DNA of 64,000 nucleotides. Source: Zoroaster sp. YZ-2022. Lineage: Eukaryota > Echinodermata > Asteroidea > Forcipulatida > Zoroasteridae. This document shows positions 33,854 to 58,300 of this stretch, piece by piece. The notes under the pieces were generated by a model. The model searched no databases. It saw only the letters and a program-made list of their open reading frames with translations, and was not told where the DNA came from. Made by a program: the position numbers and the translations under genes. The stretch spans positions 7,803,500-7,867,499 of the forward strand of contig CM055835.1 of NCBI GenBank assembly GCA_029582265.1. Reading direction: 5' to 3'. Within the stretch, counting starts at the first letter, position 1. Every line of letters begins with the position of its first letter.

Positions 33854-35879
33854 AGTGAAGTGCATCCATTGGCGGTGGACTTTATTTTATTAGAACAAAT
33901 AATCGTGTATAACAATGAGTCAAATCGGAATTGTGGTTTCAGGAAGAAACATTGGCAGAAAGTATGGGGCGCCGTTTGTCAGTGAATTATCGACCACATA
34001 TTGAGGAATGTTTTGCTATGGTTTAGCTCAGTTGTAATGTGCTTAATATATAATTATATCTTCAAATAAACCGTAACATGACTACAGAAACTGACTAGGT
34101 ACATACATGCATTTTTGGTGTGAACAAAAACAAATTAATAATTTATGAATGAATTGACGAACGGCGCCCCATATTTTGTTCCACTTTTTTCCCAAAACCA
34201 CAGTTTCTATTTGGCTTATTTATAGAGATAACACACCTTATAAGCTAAGCGTCTGGAACTACACTGTTTTGGACGTGTGCCCGTGGACATATGCCCCTTA
34301 GAGTAGGCTAGCATAACAACCTTTCCCCTCCCCACCAGTTCAAAAGCTTTGCTCCAGGTTTTCCCAGCTCACTGAATAATACAATTTCTGAAAAACGCTG
34401 GACTTCAGTTTTCAAGCTACAAACAATAAATTCTCTCAGCGGCGTAACTGCATGGGTGTTACTTCAGTGAGGAGTGCTGGGGGAGAACTTGGGGCAACCG
34501 GGATTTTCAGGGGGTGAGATTCATTTGATATTTTTGGCTCATGTGTTTACTAGAGATCTGAATTACCCCGGTATGGACGGTGGGGGTACGTGGGTGGCAC
34601 AGGCCTCGGGGAAGGGGGATCCCCCATATTTACGCAATTGCTGTTCTCCCTAATTGCAACCTTTCACCCACCCATATTATATGGCTTATTGGTTGTCCAA
34701 ATAAGTGCAAGAGAGGAATTGTTTAATTGACCTACTCAGGGATGGGTGGAGGAAATCAGTTTCAGGCGTTTTGCAGTTTCATTAGTGTGGAATAAAAACG
34801 TCAGATTCATACAAAATGTTTGCGTTGTTTTTGTACTTTGTTGTGCTTTCGTGCACTCAGGTCTCAGGAACAGGTCTCAGTTTGTGCTCTGTACACATCA
34901 CCTTGATGCATTGTAGATACAGCCATTTCAGATTCTTTGATTTACGGGCTGAGGGCCACAACATTAATATCCTGCACTCACATGACCATTTTGAGGGCGC
35001 AATTCTCTCTTTACAGTTTACGATGTGTAATGGTTACATACATAACATTATATTGATTGATCCGTGGATCAATCCCACGGTGGTTGGACTCTCGTATTCC
35101 TCATATCAAATCATATCGTCATCTCATCGAAAACACAGCTGTCGACACCGGAGTCACTATTTCTAGCACACTCTGGGGTCTCGCATTAAGACGATCTTGG
35201 TGGTCGTAACCAGAATTTCATAAATCAAAAGCTCGCGTACATGTGAGTATGTTTGATGAGTCTTAATAATAGTGGGCTGTTTATCAATAGTTTTGTCGTT
35301 TTGTCATCATGTAGGATATTATAATGGACCTATACATGTTTCTGTAAATGAATTTGATGGGGGATAGTTTATACTCCGACACCCTTTGTCCGACAAACTG
35401 AAATTTGTAGGAAAGTCAAGCGGCAAATGTCCTGTATACAGCCCACTGTATACTTGCAGCCCATTCGTCCATTAGTTGGATGTCTCGTTGTTCCAAAATG
35501 ACACCAGACTATAATAATTCCTCTATCGAGTGCTATCAAAACTGTGAACCAATCCTAAATGGATGTATGACACCAGACCATAATAATTCCTCTATCGAGT
35601 GCTATCAAAACTGTGAACCAATCCTAAATGGATGTATGACGAATTAATGATGCATGACTGAATATTGAGCGAGTGCTCAGGTTTGTTTAAAGGCTCACCT
35701 TTCACCTGTGGTGGCCCAGGTTCGAATCTCATAGCCAATATAAAGATTTGGCAGTCTTTGTCTTTCCCCCTAAATGTTAATTATCTGTATGTCCTTTTCC
35801 CCGTTCAAAGCTGAAATATTAGGGAGAACAGTTTAATCACCGAACAGTTAACCAGGGTTAACAAAAAACAAGTAATTAT
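33854..35879. other. Non-coding stretch with a 69-bp tandem duplication
   Basis: No gene is recognised; the 116-codon frame at 34,816 has no known domain. A near-perfect 69-bp duplication spans about 35,502-35,638. A tRNA-like B box (GGTTCGAATCTC) at about 35,730 may belong to a SINE remnant. Confidence 0.5.
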
Positions 35880-36158
35880 TGAAAGGTAAGGTATAAAATT
35901 GGTAATTCGAATTTAAATGTGAGTTATTTTAATGTGAAACTCATTTGGAGTGAAACTGCTAATAGGATCAATCTTCCCAAATTATTTTGTCTGAGGTGCT
36001 CTCTCATTTAAAAATAATAATAATAATTTCCAGTTCGAATTTATGGGAAGAGTACTCTTTCCTCAATTTCATGATCTGAATCTGAATGCATTTTCATTTC
36101 TTTCTCGTTAACACAGCGTAATAATCTGAAACCTTGAAAACCTTGAACTTTCCTTTAA
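35880..36158. mobile_element. TTAA-family MITE
   Basis: Left AAAGGTAAGGTATAAAATTGG then TAATT; right end ACTTTCCT followed by TTAA at 36,155-36,158. The right end is diverged. Confidence 0.5.
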
Positions 36159-36551
36159 TATAATGCAATATTTTTGTGTACCTATTTCAGTAATTCTACT
36201 TTCCAAAAGTCACCATTTTCATATTATTTAATTTAAGTTGTATTGCGTATAAAAATATTCGCATGCCCAAGTCAAAATTATAAACATGATTACATTAAAG
36301 CTGACGTAGATGCCAAAATGCTGATATTATTGTCAGTCAGTCAGTTGGTCTTCATTAATTATGTTGGTTTAATTGTTTTATTTGTATTGTTTGATTTCAT
36401 CTTTTCTTATCTATATTGAGAACTTGGTCACGAATCTATAAACCCCGGGCCCCAGGAGTTGGTATACGCTTTTAAAGACGGTAACAAAATGGACAAGTCA
36501 TTTAACAAATGTGAATGAACACGTGATTGCTGAATGTGCACACAATATTAA

Positions 36552-36973
36552 AGATACCGTATATCACCCATGTTTGGGGCCGATTTGACGTTAAAAATAG
36601 ATTTAAATGTTGAATTGCTATTTTTCTGGGGTCAAGGAAGTTATAACCTTTCATTTGAGACATTGAACGAAAAAAATCCGTCAAGGATTAGTACCAGTAA
36701 ATTATAAACTCAAATTAATAAAATGATAGGTCACTGTTTTAATCCTCAGCTTGCACAAGGGCGTATGCAGTCTTCCGATTGGCCAATGCGGCTGTCAATC
36801 AGAATCAAGCGCTTTTTAAATATCGCTTTTATATACAGTTTCCAACATCCGAATTTCATATTTTATTTTGTTCGTTTAATAAATATAGGCCTATTATCTT
36901 TCAAAATTCGTTCGCTTTTTAAATTCTATTTGTTGGGTATCTTGAGCCAAACATGGGTGATGATGATATATCT
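36552..36973. mobile_element. TTAA-flanked DNA element
   Basis: TTAA then AGATACCGTATATCACCCAT at the left; ATGGGTGATGATGATATATCT then TTAA at the right. The interior matches the element at 32.7 kb (CGATTTGACG, AAATAGATTTAAAT, ATATCGCTTTTAT), so both belong to one family. Confidence 0.78.
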
Positions 36974-37074
36974 TTAATGAACACGGGTCTACACAAACAC
37001 AAGCTAAGTATAGTATTGTGTATGAATCTATGTCGTGTAAATCAGACATTAAATGTGACTATACCAACATTTCT

Positions 37075-37256
37075 CTTTTGAAAATTGGGTAGAAGTGAGA
37101 TTTTGGTATAATTTGATTCTCTAGATTTTCCTCTTTCATTTGATACCAGATTTTAGAAATCATAATTTTTTTTCTGATTTCTACAAATCTGGTATCAAAT
37201 GAAAGAGGAAAATCTAGAGAATCACTATACCAAAATCTCACTTTTGAAAATTGGGT
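37075..37256. repeat. Hairpin with about 67-bp arms between 16-bp direct repeats
   Basis: Arms at about 37,095-37,162 and 37,175-37,241 pair almost perfectly around a T-rich loop. The sequence CTTTTGAAAATTGGGT occurs in the same orientation on both sides, at 37,075-37,090 and 37,241-37,256. Either a foldback element with an unusually long target duplication, or a template-switch product. Confidence 0.85.
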
Positions 37257-39143
37257 CCAAGTTTAGGGTTTTGCCAAAGCCAGTCACAAATACGTGTTTG
37301 TCTGTTCATTCGACCAATCACAGACAAAGCCGAGGCATTTAGTCAAATGACTACTTATAGTATTGACTTATCTTGCATTGATCGTCTTATTATAGAGAGA
37401 TTGACAACATGATAGATAGACAAGACTCGGAAGAAATAATGGGAAAACAACAAATAAGTTTGTACTTATCGGAAAATTCCGATTACAATTCAATCAAATG
37501 TATTGTTCACAGTGCTTTGAATGGAACGTGAAAGTAATTTGCTCAAATTGGGCAAGATGGAATGTGATTATTAAACCAACAAATCTAGTTTCTGTTTAAA
37601 TAAATATAATACAAATAAGTTAATGAAAATTGCACTCATTCTTTGCTCAGCATAAAAAGTCTTCAGAAAAACATAAAATAAATAACAATTAATATAGATA
37701 ATAGTGAATGAATGATACGTATAGGACACTCAAAGTAAGCATACACTATAATACACACTGGTTTATACAAAATGTGCGTACATTATTAATAAGAGTGAAT
37801 GTCATTATGTCAAATAAATCAAACATTACAAACGTTAAGTTGCGTAGCTGGTTTCATCAAATTAATGCTTGACGTTTACCCAATTTTACATTAAAAGTAA
37901 ATGATGGAACTTAACAGTCATGCCTGCTGTCCATCATTTTTGTTCAGATTTTGTTCAGATTTTTGTTCACAATGAAAGTAGACGCATTAACATTCTGGGT
38001 CAATGTCAGGTCCAATCTGATCTCGACATTTGAAAAAAAAAAGTAATTTTCTTTTCAGAGAATAACTGAAAAAGAGATAACACGCATGCCTATTGGAGAT
38101 CCGAAATGGAAACGGCATACATATGACTCATTCATAATATTACACTTGTGATATATAGGCCTATTTTTATAATAAATAATAACCCTATATTTTTTTAAAG
38201 GAATTTATCAGATATATTCTTTGTGATATAGTGTCCGTATTTGAATGTTCTTTAGATTATCCAAGGAGAATGGGGGCCTAGTAGAACCAACTAAAACGAC
38301 GATTATCATATGAAACTAGTCTCCTAATGCCAAAAGAAACCAGAGTTCTGATGTAGTTGGATAATGTCCACACCTTGAAGTCACATATAAACTTGTAAAT
38401 ATTGAAATATGGGGTCAAGAAATGTGTATAGAAACACAAATGTGAACGTTAATGGTCAGATGTTCGGCACGCTTCTCAGAAAACATTTGATTTAACAAAA
38501 TATGTGATTCAGTAACTCTTTACGAAACTGCCAAATTTAAACATGCCTTTAAGTCAAGTAACCTACACCATTTGTACAATTGTGCACATTTTGAAATGAA
38601 ATGGTGTGGTATAAGTTTTAAAAACACACCTTTGGATGTGTCTGAAGTGTTTGTTTGAAAATCATACCGTGATCATAAACCATTGCCAAACCGATTTCAT
38701 CATAATTATTTTCAGCGTGGTCGGTCATTAGCAACATACTCATAATAGGCCTAAGTATACATTATTTCTTTTCTCTCCGTTGATTACATACACGCATGTT
38801 ATGACGAAAAGTGTGGACTAAAATGTCTCAGTGTTACGAAGTACCAAGGTGTATGTCATTGTACCTAATATTACACAACTAGTCAAGCTATTACACACAT
38901 GGTGTGCATTCCATCTCTGAATTGTTAAGTGTTGTGTGTTCTCAGAGCTTCGACCAGAGAATGGTGAAAAACATTTACTGAATCAAAGCAGAAACACATC
39001 ATGTACCCAGTCAATTCTCTTTAGTTATACCACAAAATACATGTCACACAGCTGTGCAGTCCATCCCATTCTGATCCAATGTTTGAATATAATTAATATT
39101 TATGGAGAATGAAGCCTCTTGTTTGAATTCATCAGGATTGCTG
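37257..39143. other. Non-coding stretch downstream of Lhx3/4
   Basis: I see no gene or array. TAGGCCTA words lie at 38,156 and 38,746. Confidence 0.5.
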
Positions 39144-40595
39144 TAAACAGTAGTATCAGGATTCAATCTACCGAGCTCATTGCTATAACAGTAGTATCAG
39201 GATTCAATCTACCGAGCTCATTGCTATAACAGTAGTATCAGGATTCGATCTACCGAGCCCATTGCTATAACAGTAGTATCAGGATTCAATCTACCGAGCT
39301 CATTGCTATAACAGTAGTATCAGGATTCGATCTACCGTGCCCATTGCTTTAACAGTAGTATCGGGATTCGATCTACCGTGCCCATTGCTATAACAGTAGT
39401 ATCGGGATTCGATCTACCGTGCTCATCGCTATAACAATAGTATCGGGATTCGATCTACCGTGCCCATCGCTATAACAGTAGTATCGGGATTCGATCTACC
39501 GTGCCCATCGCTATAACAATAGTATCGGGATTCGATCTACCGTGCCCATTGCTATAACAGTAGTATCGGGATTCGATCTACCGTGCCCATCGCTATAACA
39601 ATAGTATCGGGATTCGATCTACCGTGCCCATCGCTATAACAGTAGTATCGGGATTCGATCTACCGTGCCCATCGCTATAACAGTAGTATCGGGATTCGAT
39701 CTACCGTGCCCATCGCTATAACAGTAGTATCGGGATTCGATCTACCGTGCCCATCGCTATAACAGTAGTATCGGGATTCGATCTACCGTGCCCATCGCTA
39801 TAACAGTAGTATCGGGATTCGATCTACCGTGCCCATCGCTATAACAGTAGTATCGGGATTCGATCTACCGAGCCCATCGCTATAACAGTAGTATCGGGAT
39901 TCGATCTACCGAGCCCATCGCTATAACAGTACGGTAGTATCGGGATTCGATCTACCGAGCCCATCGCTATAACAGTAGTATCGGGATTCGATCTACCGAG
40001 CCCATCGCTATAACAGTAGTATCGGGATTCGATCTACCGAGCCCATTGCTATAACAGTAGTATCGGGATTCCATCTACCGAGCCCATTGCTATAACAGTA
40101 GTATCGGGATTCGATCTACCGAGCCCATTGCTATAACAGTAGTATCGGGATTCGATCTACCGAGCCCATTGCTATAACAGTAGTATCGGGATTCGATCTA
40201 CCGTGCCCATTGCTACAACAGTAGTATCGGGATTCGATCTACTGAGCCCATTGCTATAACAGTAGTATCGGGATTCGATCTACCGAGCCCATTGCTATAA
40301 CAGTAGTATCGGGATTCGATCTACCGAGCCCATTGCTATAACAGTAGTATCGGGATTCGATCTACCGAGCCCATTGCTATAGGCCTAACAGTAGTATCGG
40401 GATTCGATCTACCGAGCCCATTGCTATAACAGTAGTATCGGGATTCGATCTACCGAGCCCATTGCTATAACAGTAGTATCGGGATTCGATCTACCGAGCC
40501 CATTGCTATAACAGTAGTATCGGGATTCGATCTACCGAGCCCATCGCTATAACAGTAGTATCGGGATTCGATCTACTGAGCCCATTGCTATAGCA
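39144..40595. repeat. 41-bp satellite, about 35 copies
   Basis: Units contain GTAGTATCGGGATTCGATCT then ACCGAGCCCATTGCTATAAC. Subfamilies run in blocks: ACCGTGCCCATCGC dominates about 39,350-39,850 and ACCGAGCCCATTGC dominates later copies, showing local homogenisation. One unit carries an extra ACGGT (about 39,928). Another carries a 6-bp insertion that creates TAGGCCTA (40,380). The array begins about 420 bp beyond the Lhx3/4 stop codon. Confidence 0.97.
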
Positions 40596-41020
40596 GTCGT
40601 ATTTTGCACGGAAATAGTATCGAAGAAAAGATAGATTGTGTGAACAACTTCAAATCACCCATATCATTCGATATAGGCCTACAGAATAAAATTGTCTACG
40701 CTATAAGTTTGGCATAAATTGTAATTACTATGTAGAAATTCGCTTTAGGTTCCAAGCGGCCTCCCCAATCTTGTTCCTCACTATCTAAATGATCCGAATA
40801 ATTAATCGTGTTGTACAAAAAGTCCCATTGCAAATAAGTGCCACTGCAATATCCTACCTCATAGTTCAAATAATTTGTGGAACACAGGTCGTGGTTTTAT
40901 GAGAGACACATTCCCCGTACGTAAAACCTTAACGCAACTTTTGGCCACTGTTTCCTGAATTACCTTCTGTAATGTACATGCAGAGCCCAGCTTTCAAGAA
41001 CATGGGTCTACTAAACTGTT

Positions 41021-53345
<12,325 letters not shown>

Positions 53346-53800
53346 GATATTGCCAATAGCCCGGAGACCACGTCACACTAAAGGTACAAACTAGTCCCGA
53401 CCTGTAGCCTCTTAGAATCAGCTAGGTGAGTTAGGATGATATTCAAAATACAAGTTAGCCTTGGTGCTGCAGTCAGTCAGAGTGCGTCTCAGTCCTTCGC
53501 CCGCTAGATTGGTTCTGATCCCAGTCAACCTCTTCTTACCAACACAAACTGCGCTGTTGTTGATATTCTGAGCGTCCAGTCAGGCACGTGTCTCGCTTGC
53601 CAGGCTTAGTTCGCCTGTGACAGACGGAGTGAATAGATACGGTATTTGCGGGCTAGGCTACGGCACGTTGAGTCTCATTGGACCACAGAGTTTTGATAAC
53701 AAGTCACACAACTAAAGCACCTCCTCTTCAACTCAATGGTTTGTTGAAAAATGGGCGTGGTTAATTATGGGTTTAGGCCAATCGGAAAGAATGTATGTCT
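53346..53800 (-). promoter_or_regulatory. Putative Lhx3/4 5' untranslated and promoter region
   Basis: Base composition is more G/C-rich than the flanks. On the minus strand there are CCAAT-type motifs (GTCCAATGAG near 53,690; CCGATTGG near 53,775) and a KLF/Sp-like CCACGCCC near 53,755. No TATA box is clear. Position and motifs fit a proximal promoter, but the transcription start cannot be read from sequence. Confidence 0.35.
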
Positions 53801-56800
53801 TGTATTTCAAACTGAATACTTTAAACCCAGTCAAGTTTGTTTGTTTATTGATGTATGATTCAATCGATCAGCTCTACATGTTTCTATCACTGAATAATTT
53901 GTTATAACCGAATGCTTATAATCATAGGCCTAAACCCCTGCTTACTTTTGTTTTACCAAGTGTCGTATGAAACAGTTGTCCAAGTCATATTTGAGTATAA
54001 AATGAATCTTATCCGAGATCACCGAATTTCTTCTTCTTCTTTCTATTTAATGGTAACACTGTTTTTATTGTAAACATGCTTAATATTCGTAGGTCTTAGT
54101 TTTTTCAGGTAACATTTTCCACTTAAAACGTATGTGTATAGTCTTCAACTTGTGTTAGTTTTTTAAGGTAATTTCATTGGATAAGTAATTTCTATGTTTT
54201 AGAATATTACGGTAACTATATGGGGGTATGAAAAAATGTTATAACCACCTCAATAACCGAGATTGTAAGGTAGACAATCGTATGGAGAACATTGCCCAAA
54301 CCTTACACAAGAAAAACATTTGTAAATCATAGACTATATCGGCCTAAATAAGCAAAAGATATATGTATATACTTTTATATAATAGTGTTTTAAGTATATG
54401 TAAAATTCTCATTAGTTTCAAAAGGTTTTTATTGTATTTCAACCTGATTTGGGACAATGTGCACTGACTTCCGACATAAATGATTTCAGCCAATTAGTTC
54501 ATGACTTCACAGTTTCAAAGCAAATATATATGTTCTTATAATGAAGATATTTGATTTCCGGCTTGGTATCAATTACGTGTATCAATCATATTGGCTGTAA
54601 ACATTGCTACTGTTCTTTTTGTTCTCTAAGGAAATATAATAAGGTTAAGCATTTTACACAAATGATAATTATCTACAATGTTCAAACTAGTCATTATACA
54701 GTTGATAAACCCTTGATAACATCAAGTGATTTTTTTGCAAGTGATGTTTACATTGATTGAACAGTATAACGTTTGACACACAACATTATACGCCAAGATT
54801 TTTCTCATTACCTCTATATGTTTTCCCTCCCTTTTTGTATGATTTAGCAAAACGCCTATGCCCCTGGGAAATTGGTTTTATGTTTCTTGAATTGTTCATG
54901 TGGTAGGAAGATGTCAGTTTTGCCGTATGCATGTGAGCAACCACTTTTGCTAAATTAACCAGCTGCCTAGCCATGCAGAGTGTACGCAGGAATAGTGAGC
55001 GATCGAGGCGGTATGCGTTGATGATGTCCTATTGCCGTGCCTCGTACCAATCACGTGTACATGACAAAGTGCCTCGGCAATTAGCTAATTAAAAATCAAA
55101 TGATTTACAGTACCGGTTCTCTTATTGTATATTGTTCTCTTATTGTATATAAATCTGCACAAACTGAAGTCAAACAATGATACTGACAGTATTTGTAGAT
55201 ATATTTTAATATAATGTGAAATATCCATTATATAAACCAACTACACACACTCGTTCATTGGCACTCTACGGTATCTCAACCACGTAAATTTCGATAATGC
55301 AAAGATTTGAAGACTTGTGTATAATTGACTTCTCTCTTTCTGTTATGTGAGATGTCCAAGTGACACTAAAATAACAGTATTTATGTATGTTTAGTTGAGT
55401 ATGGTGCCATAACACTCTGGTTAATTATCTTATGTTTCATGTATCTATATTCTACGACGATATTAGGATGACTTTATCATTGATAGTTTATCATACCATT
55501 GGCTTCAGAATAAAGACATAAAACATATGTTAATGCCATACTCTGGTGTGATTAAAATTGCTATAATTATTTTGTTAGTGGATTTGAGGCCCATATTTCC
55601 TCCTTTTACTGTAATCAAGGAGCAATGTGCCTTTTTTGCCACCTTATACCACTCTGGATCATAAGTAAAAATTTCCTTTGCAATTTGAATCTAAAGAGCA
55701 CATGTAGATAGACAAGGCTGAAAGAGAACAAAGCAGACTATATGAGACGACGGGTAACGCGTTTAAGACTGTCAGCTTATTACATTTGTATATATATAGA
55801 CTACGTTTGTTTGCAATGTGTCAGTGCCTTTTGAAAATTGGATTCAATAAACCAAATGTTGTAGCCTTTTCTCAACATCCTGAAGGAAAACATTGTTGTT
55901 TCATAATGCGGTGTTTCTAATTAATAATAATTAATCGATAATGTCTAACGTTATACAATTTTCATATATAAATATGAATCTGATAACAATATAAAATTAT
56001 ATATAACAAGATAACAAGAGCATTTAGTTGTTATACACGTTGGCTTGGCATTGAAGTAAGGATTATACTTTATATTGTATTGGACCGTCTGTCATAACAT
56101 TCACTTTACATCATATAGCTTTAATCAACACTAATCCATCCTACACATATAGACTTCTACAAGACTACGATTCAAATTGGAAACAAAGAAACGTACAATT
56201 ATGAAATTAACAAAATTTGTGAACAGAACATGGGGAAACAAATTTTAAAATGGAATGAAACATACGAGGTGTAAACGTATAGTGGAACATAACGTACAAA
56301 CGAATAGTTTAGTCTGAATTTTATTTTTCCATTTTTCTAAAATAAGAAACCGCAAAATGTAAAATGTTCGTTGTTATTTGCGTTGACATAATTATATTGT
56401 ATACTGAGTGAATTCCGGAAGGTCCATTTTGAATCTTGAATTTTGAATTTTGGTCCCAAAATACAAACAAACGAGGGTTGTAACGTGATGAAGAGTATAG
56501 CTTTGTATACAATAATATAAACATGACAAAAATAAGTTCCCTCTTACAATGACAATGATCAGTCATAACATAACAATAATTATCTGATTCCATTTTCCTT
56601 CTCTTTACTTCTTCAGTAGTTTGAATTCTGGCTTGCGGTTGCTTGCTTGTTTGTTTCATTCTGTTTTGTTTTATTCGTTGGAAAGTTTGTTTGTTAAATG
56701 TTTTGTATCGTGTAAAACATTTCTTTGTATTTTGTCCTTAGTTCCTTTTTTGTATCTTTGTAGTTTGTTTGCTGTTGGTTCATTTGTTGTCATGGCCTTC

Positions 56801-58076
56801 TTGGCTTCTTGGTTCCACAGTATTGTGGCCTTTTAGGCTTCTTGGCTTCTTTGATATGTTTTGGCTTGGCTTATGTTTATTAAGCTTCTTGGCTTAATGG
56901 CTCACTGGATTCTTAGCCTCTTAACTTGAAAGTTTCTTGGTTTATTGTCTTCTTGGTTTCATTTGTTCTTAGTGTTACAGGATTAATCGCTCTTCGGGTT
57001 TCATGACTTCACAGCTTCTCGTCTTTTTGGCTTCATAGGTTCCTAGTATCTAGGCCTCATTGCTCTTGATTCTTGGTTGCACAGCGTCTTGGTATCTTAG
57101 CATCTTAGCTGCTTGGTTTCATTGGTTTCATAGTGTCCAGGTTTTCACAGCTACTTGATTTCTTTAAAACGAAACTTCTAGATATAGACAATATATCTTT
57201 ATAAGACCTTTTTCAATGGATATTTTTCAACTGTACAACAAGGTTGTGATTGGCTAATGACTACACTGTCTTTTGGTTGAAACTATTCAATAAAGGCCAT
57301 ATACCAAAAATGGGCTAGAGATTTTATTTTATTTTTATATCCCACTGCCAGGATCATGAAAGAAGCACCCTCCGATTATGCTAATAAGCCATTTAAGGAT
57401 TTCAGGTACAATATGGCGTGTGCCTCCACCATCCCCTTAGTATTGTATATGTTTATTTCTACTATTTGTAATAAAATACAATAATTAATCAAAGTCGAAC
57501 ATTTCAGCCCCACTAATAAGGCTTAAAAGACAGTGAGACCTGCGATCCGGCCCTACCCCGGCTTAATCCAGGATATGCCAATGATCGGTGCAAGAATCGA
57601 ACATGTGACCTCTGAATTATTATCCCAGCCCTCGGTGTATCGATCTGAAGCATTATTACGTGTTGTGTATATATAGGGATCTGCAAACAGCAATACGATA
57701 TGTAAAGCTCCCATAGAGTCAATCTATAGCTAATATACATTGTAAACTACCACCTACATGTACATGATGGAAAACTAAGCAAGCAAATTGACATTGAATT
57801 TTTGATGAGTGTAGAAACTGACTGATACAGTAGTACCATCGACGTGTGGACAAGTTCCTCTGTCATTAAATGTACATTGTATGGGGTTTATTCATTGTAA
57901 CACGGCGAATTAGGTTTGCTTGTGACTACTTGTGTTCCAGTACAAAAATAGAAACAAGGATTTATCATTATATGACTTTATAGATCCAATGTCAACGTAT
58001 TATAAATTATAACGTAAGTAATTTATCCTTATTTGTACTTAACTTAAAGATAAGGACAATAACCAAATGGAACATT
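53800..58076. other. Non-coding stretch upstream of Lhx3/4
   Basis: No gene is recognised. A cryptic repeat lies at 56,790-57,165. A tRNA-like box pair (GTTCGATTC on the minus strand near 57,595) suggests a SINE fragment at about 57,520-57,650. Short frames lack known domains. Confidence 0.5.
56790..57165. repeat. Cryptic degenerate repeat based on CTTCTTGG
   Basis: CTTCTTGG, CTTCTTGGCTTC, GGCTTCATAG and GGTTTCATTG variants recur every 8-20 bases, without a fixed period. It looks like the worn remains of a short tandem repeat. Confidence 0.6.
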
Positions 58077-58080
58077 TTAA

Positions 58081-58296
58081 AGGGGCGGTATCGTCACAAT
58101 CAGAGCAGACTTTCGACAGGGCATGGAATCGATGTCATAGTTTAAGATTAACACAGTGACTGAAAATTAATGGCTCATTTATGCAGCAGCAACGGTAATA
58201 TGACCTTATCATGTGGGGGATTATTTTCAGTCACTGAGTTAATCTAAAACTAGCACTCTGATACCATGCCCTGTTGATCGTGACGATACTGCCCCT
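58081..58296. mobile_element. Palindromic TTAA MITE
   Basis: TTAA (58,077-58,080), then AGGGGCGGTATCGTCAC; at the right GTGACGATACTGCCCCT, then TTAA (58,297-58,300). Inner blocks (CAGGGCATGG, CAGTGACTGAAAAT) are also inverted, so nearly the whole 216 bp can fold back. The exact TTAA duplication fits piggyBac- or Kolobok-type mobilisation. Confidence 0.85.
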
Positions 58297-58300
58297 TTAA

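Noticed and set aside
35700..35760. tRNA gene suggested by GGTTCGAATCTC
   Set aside because: Only a B-box-like motif is present. No acceptor stem or A box could be placed, so it is at most a SINE fragment.
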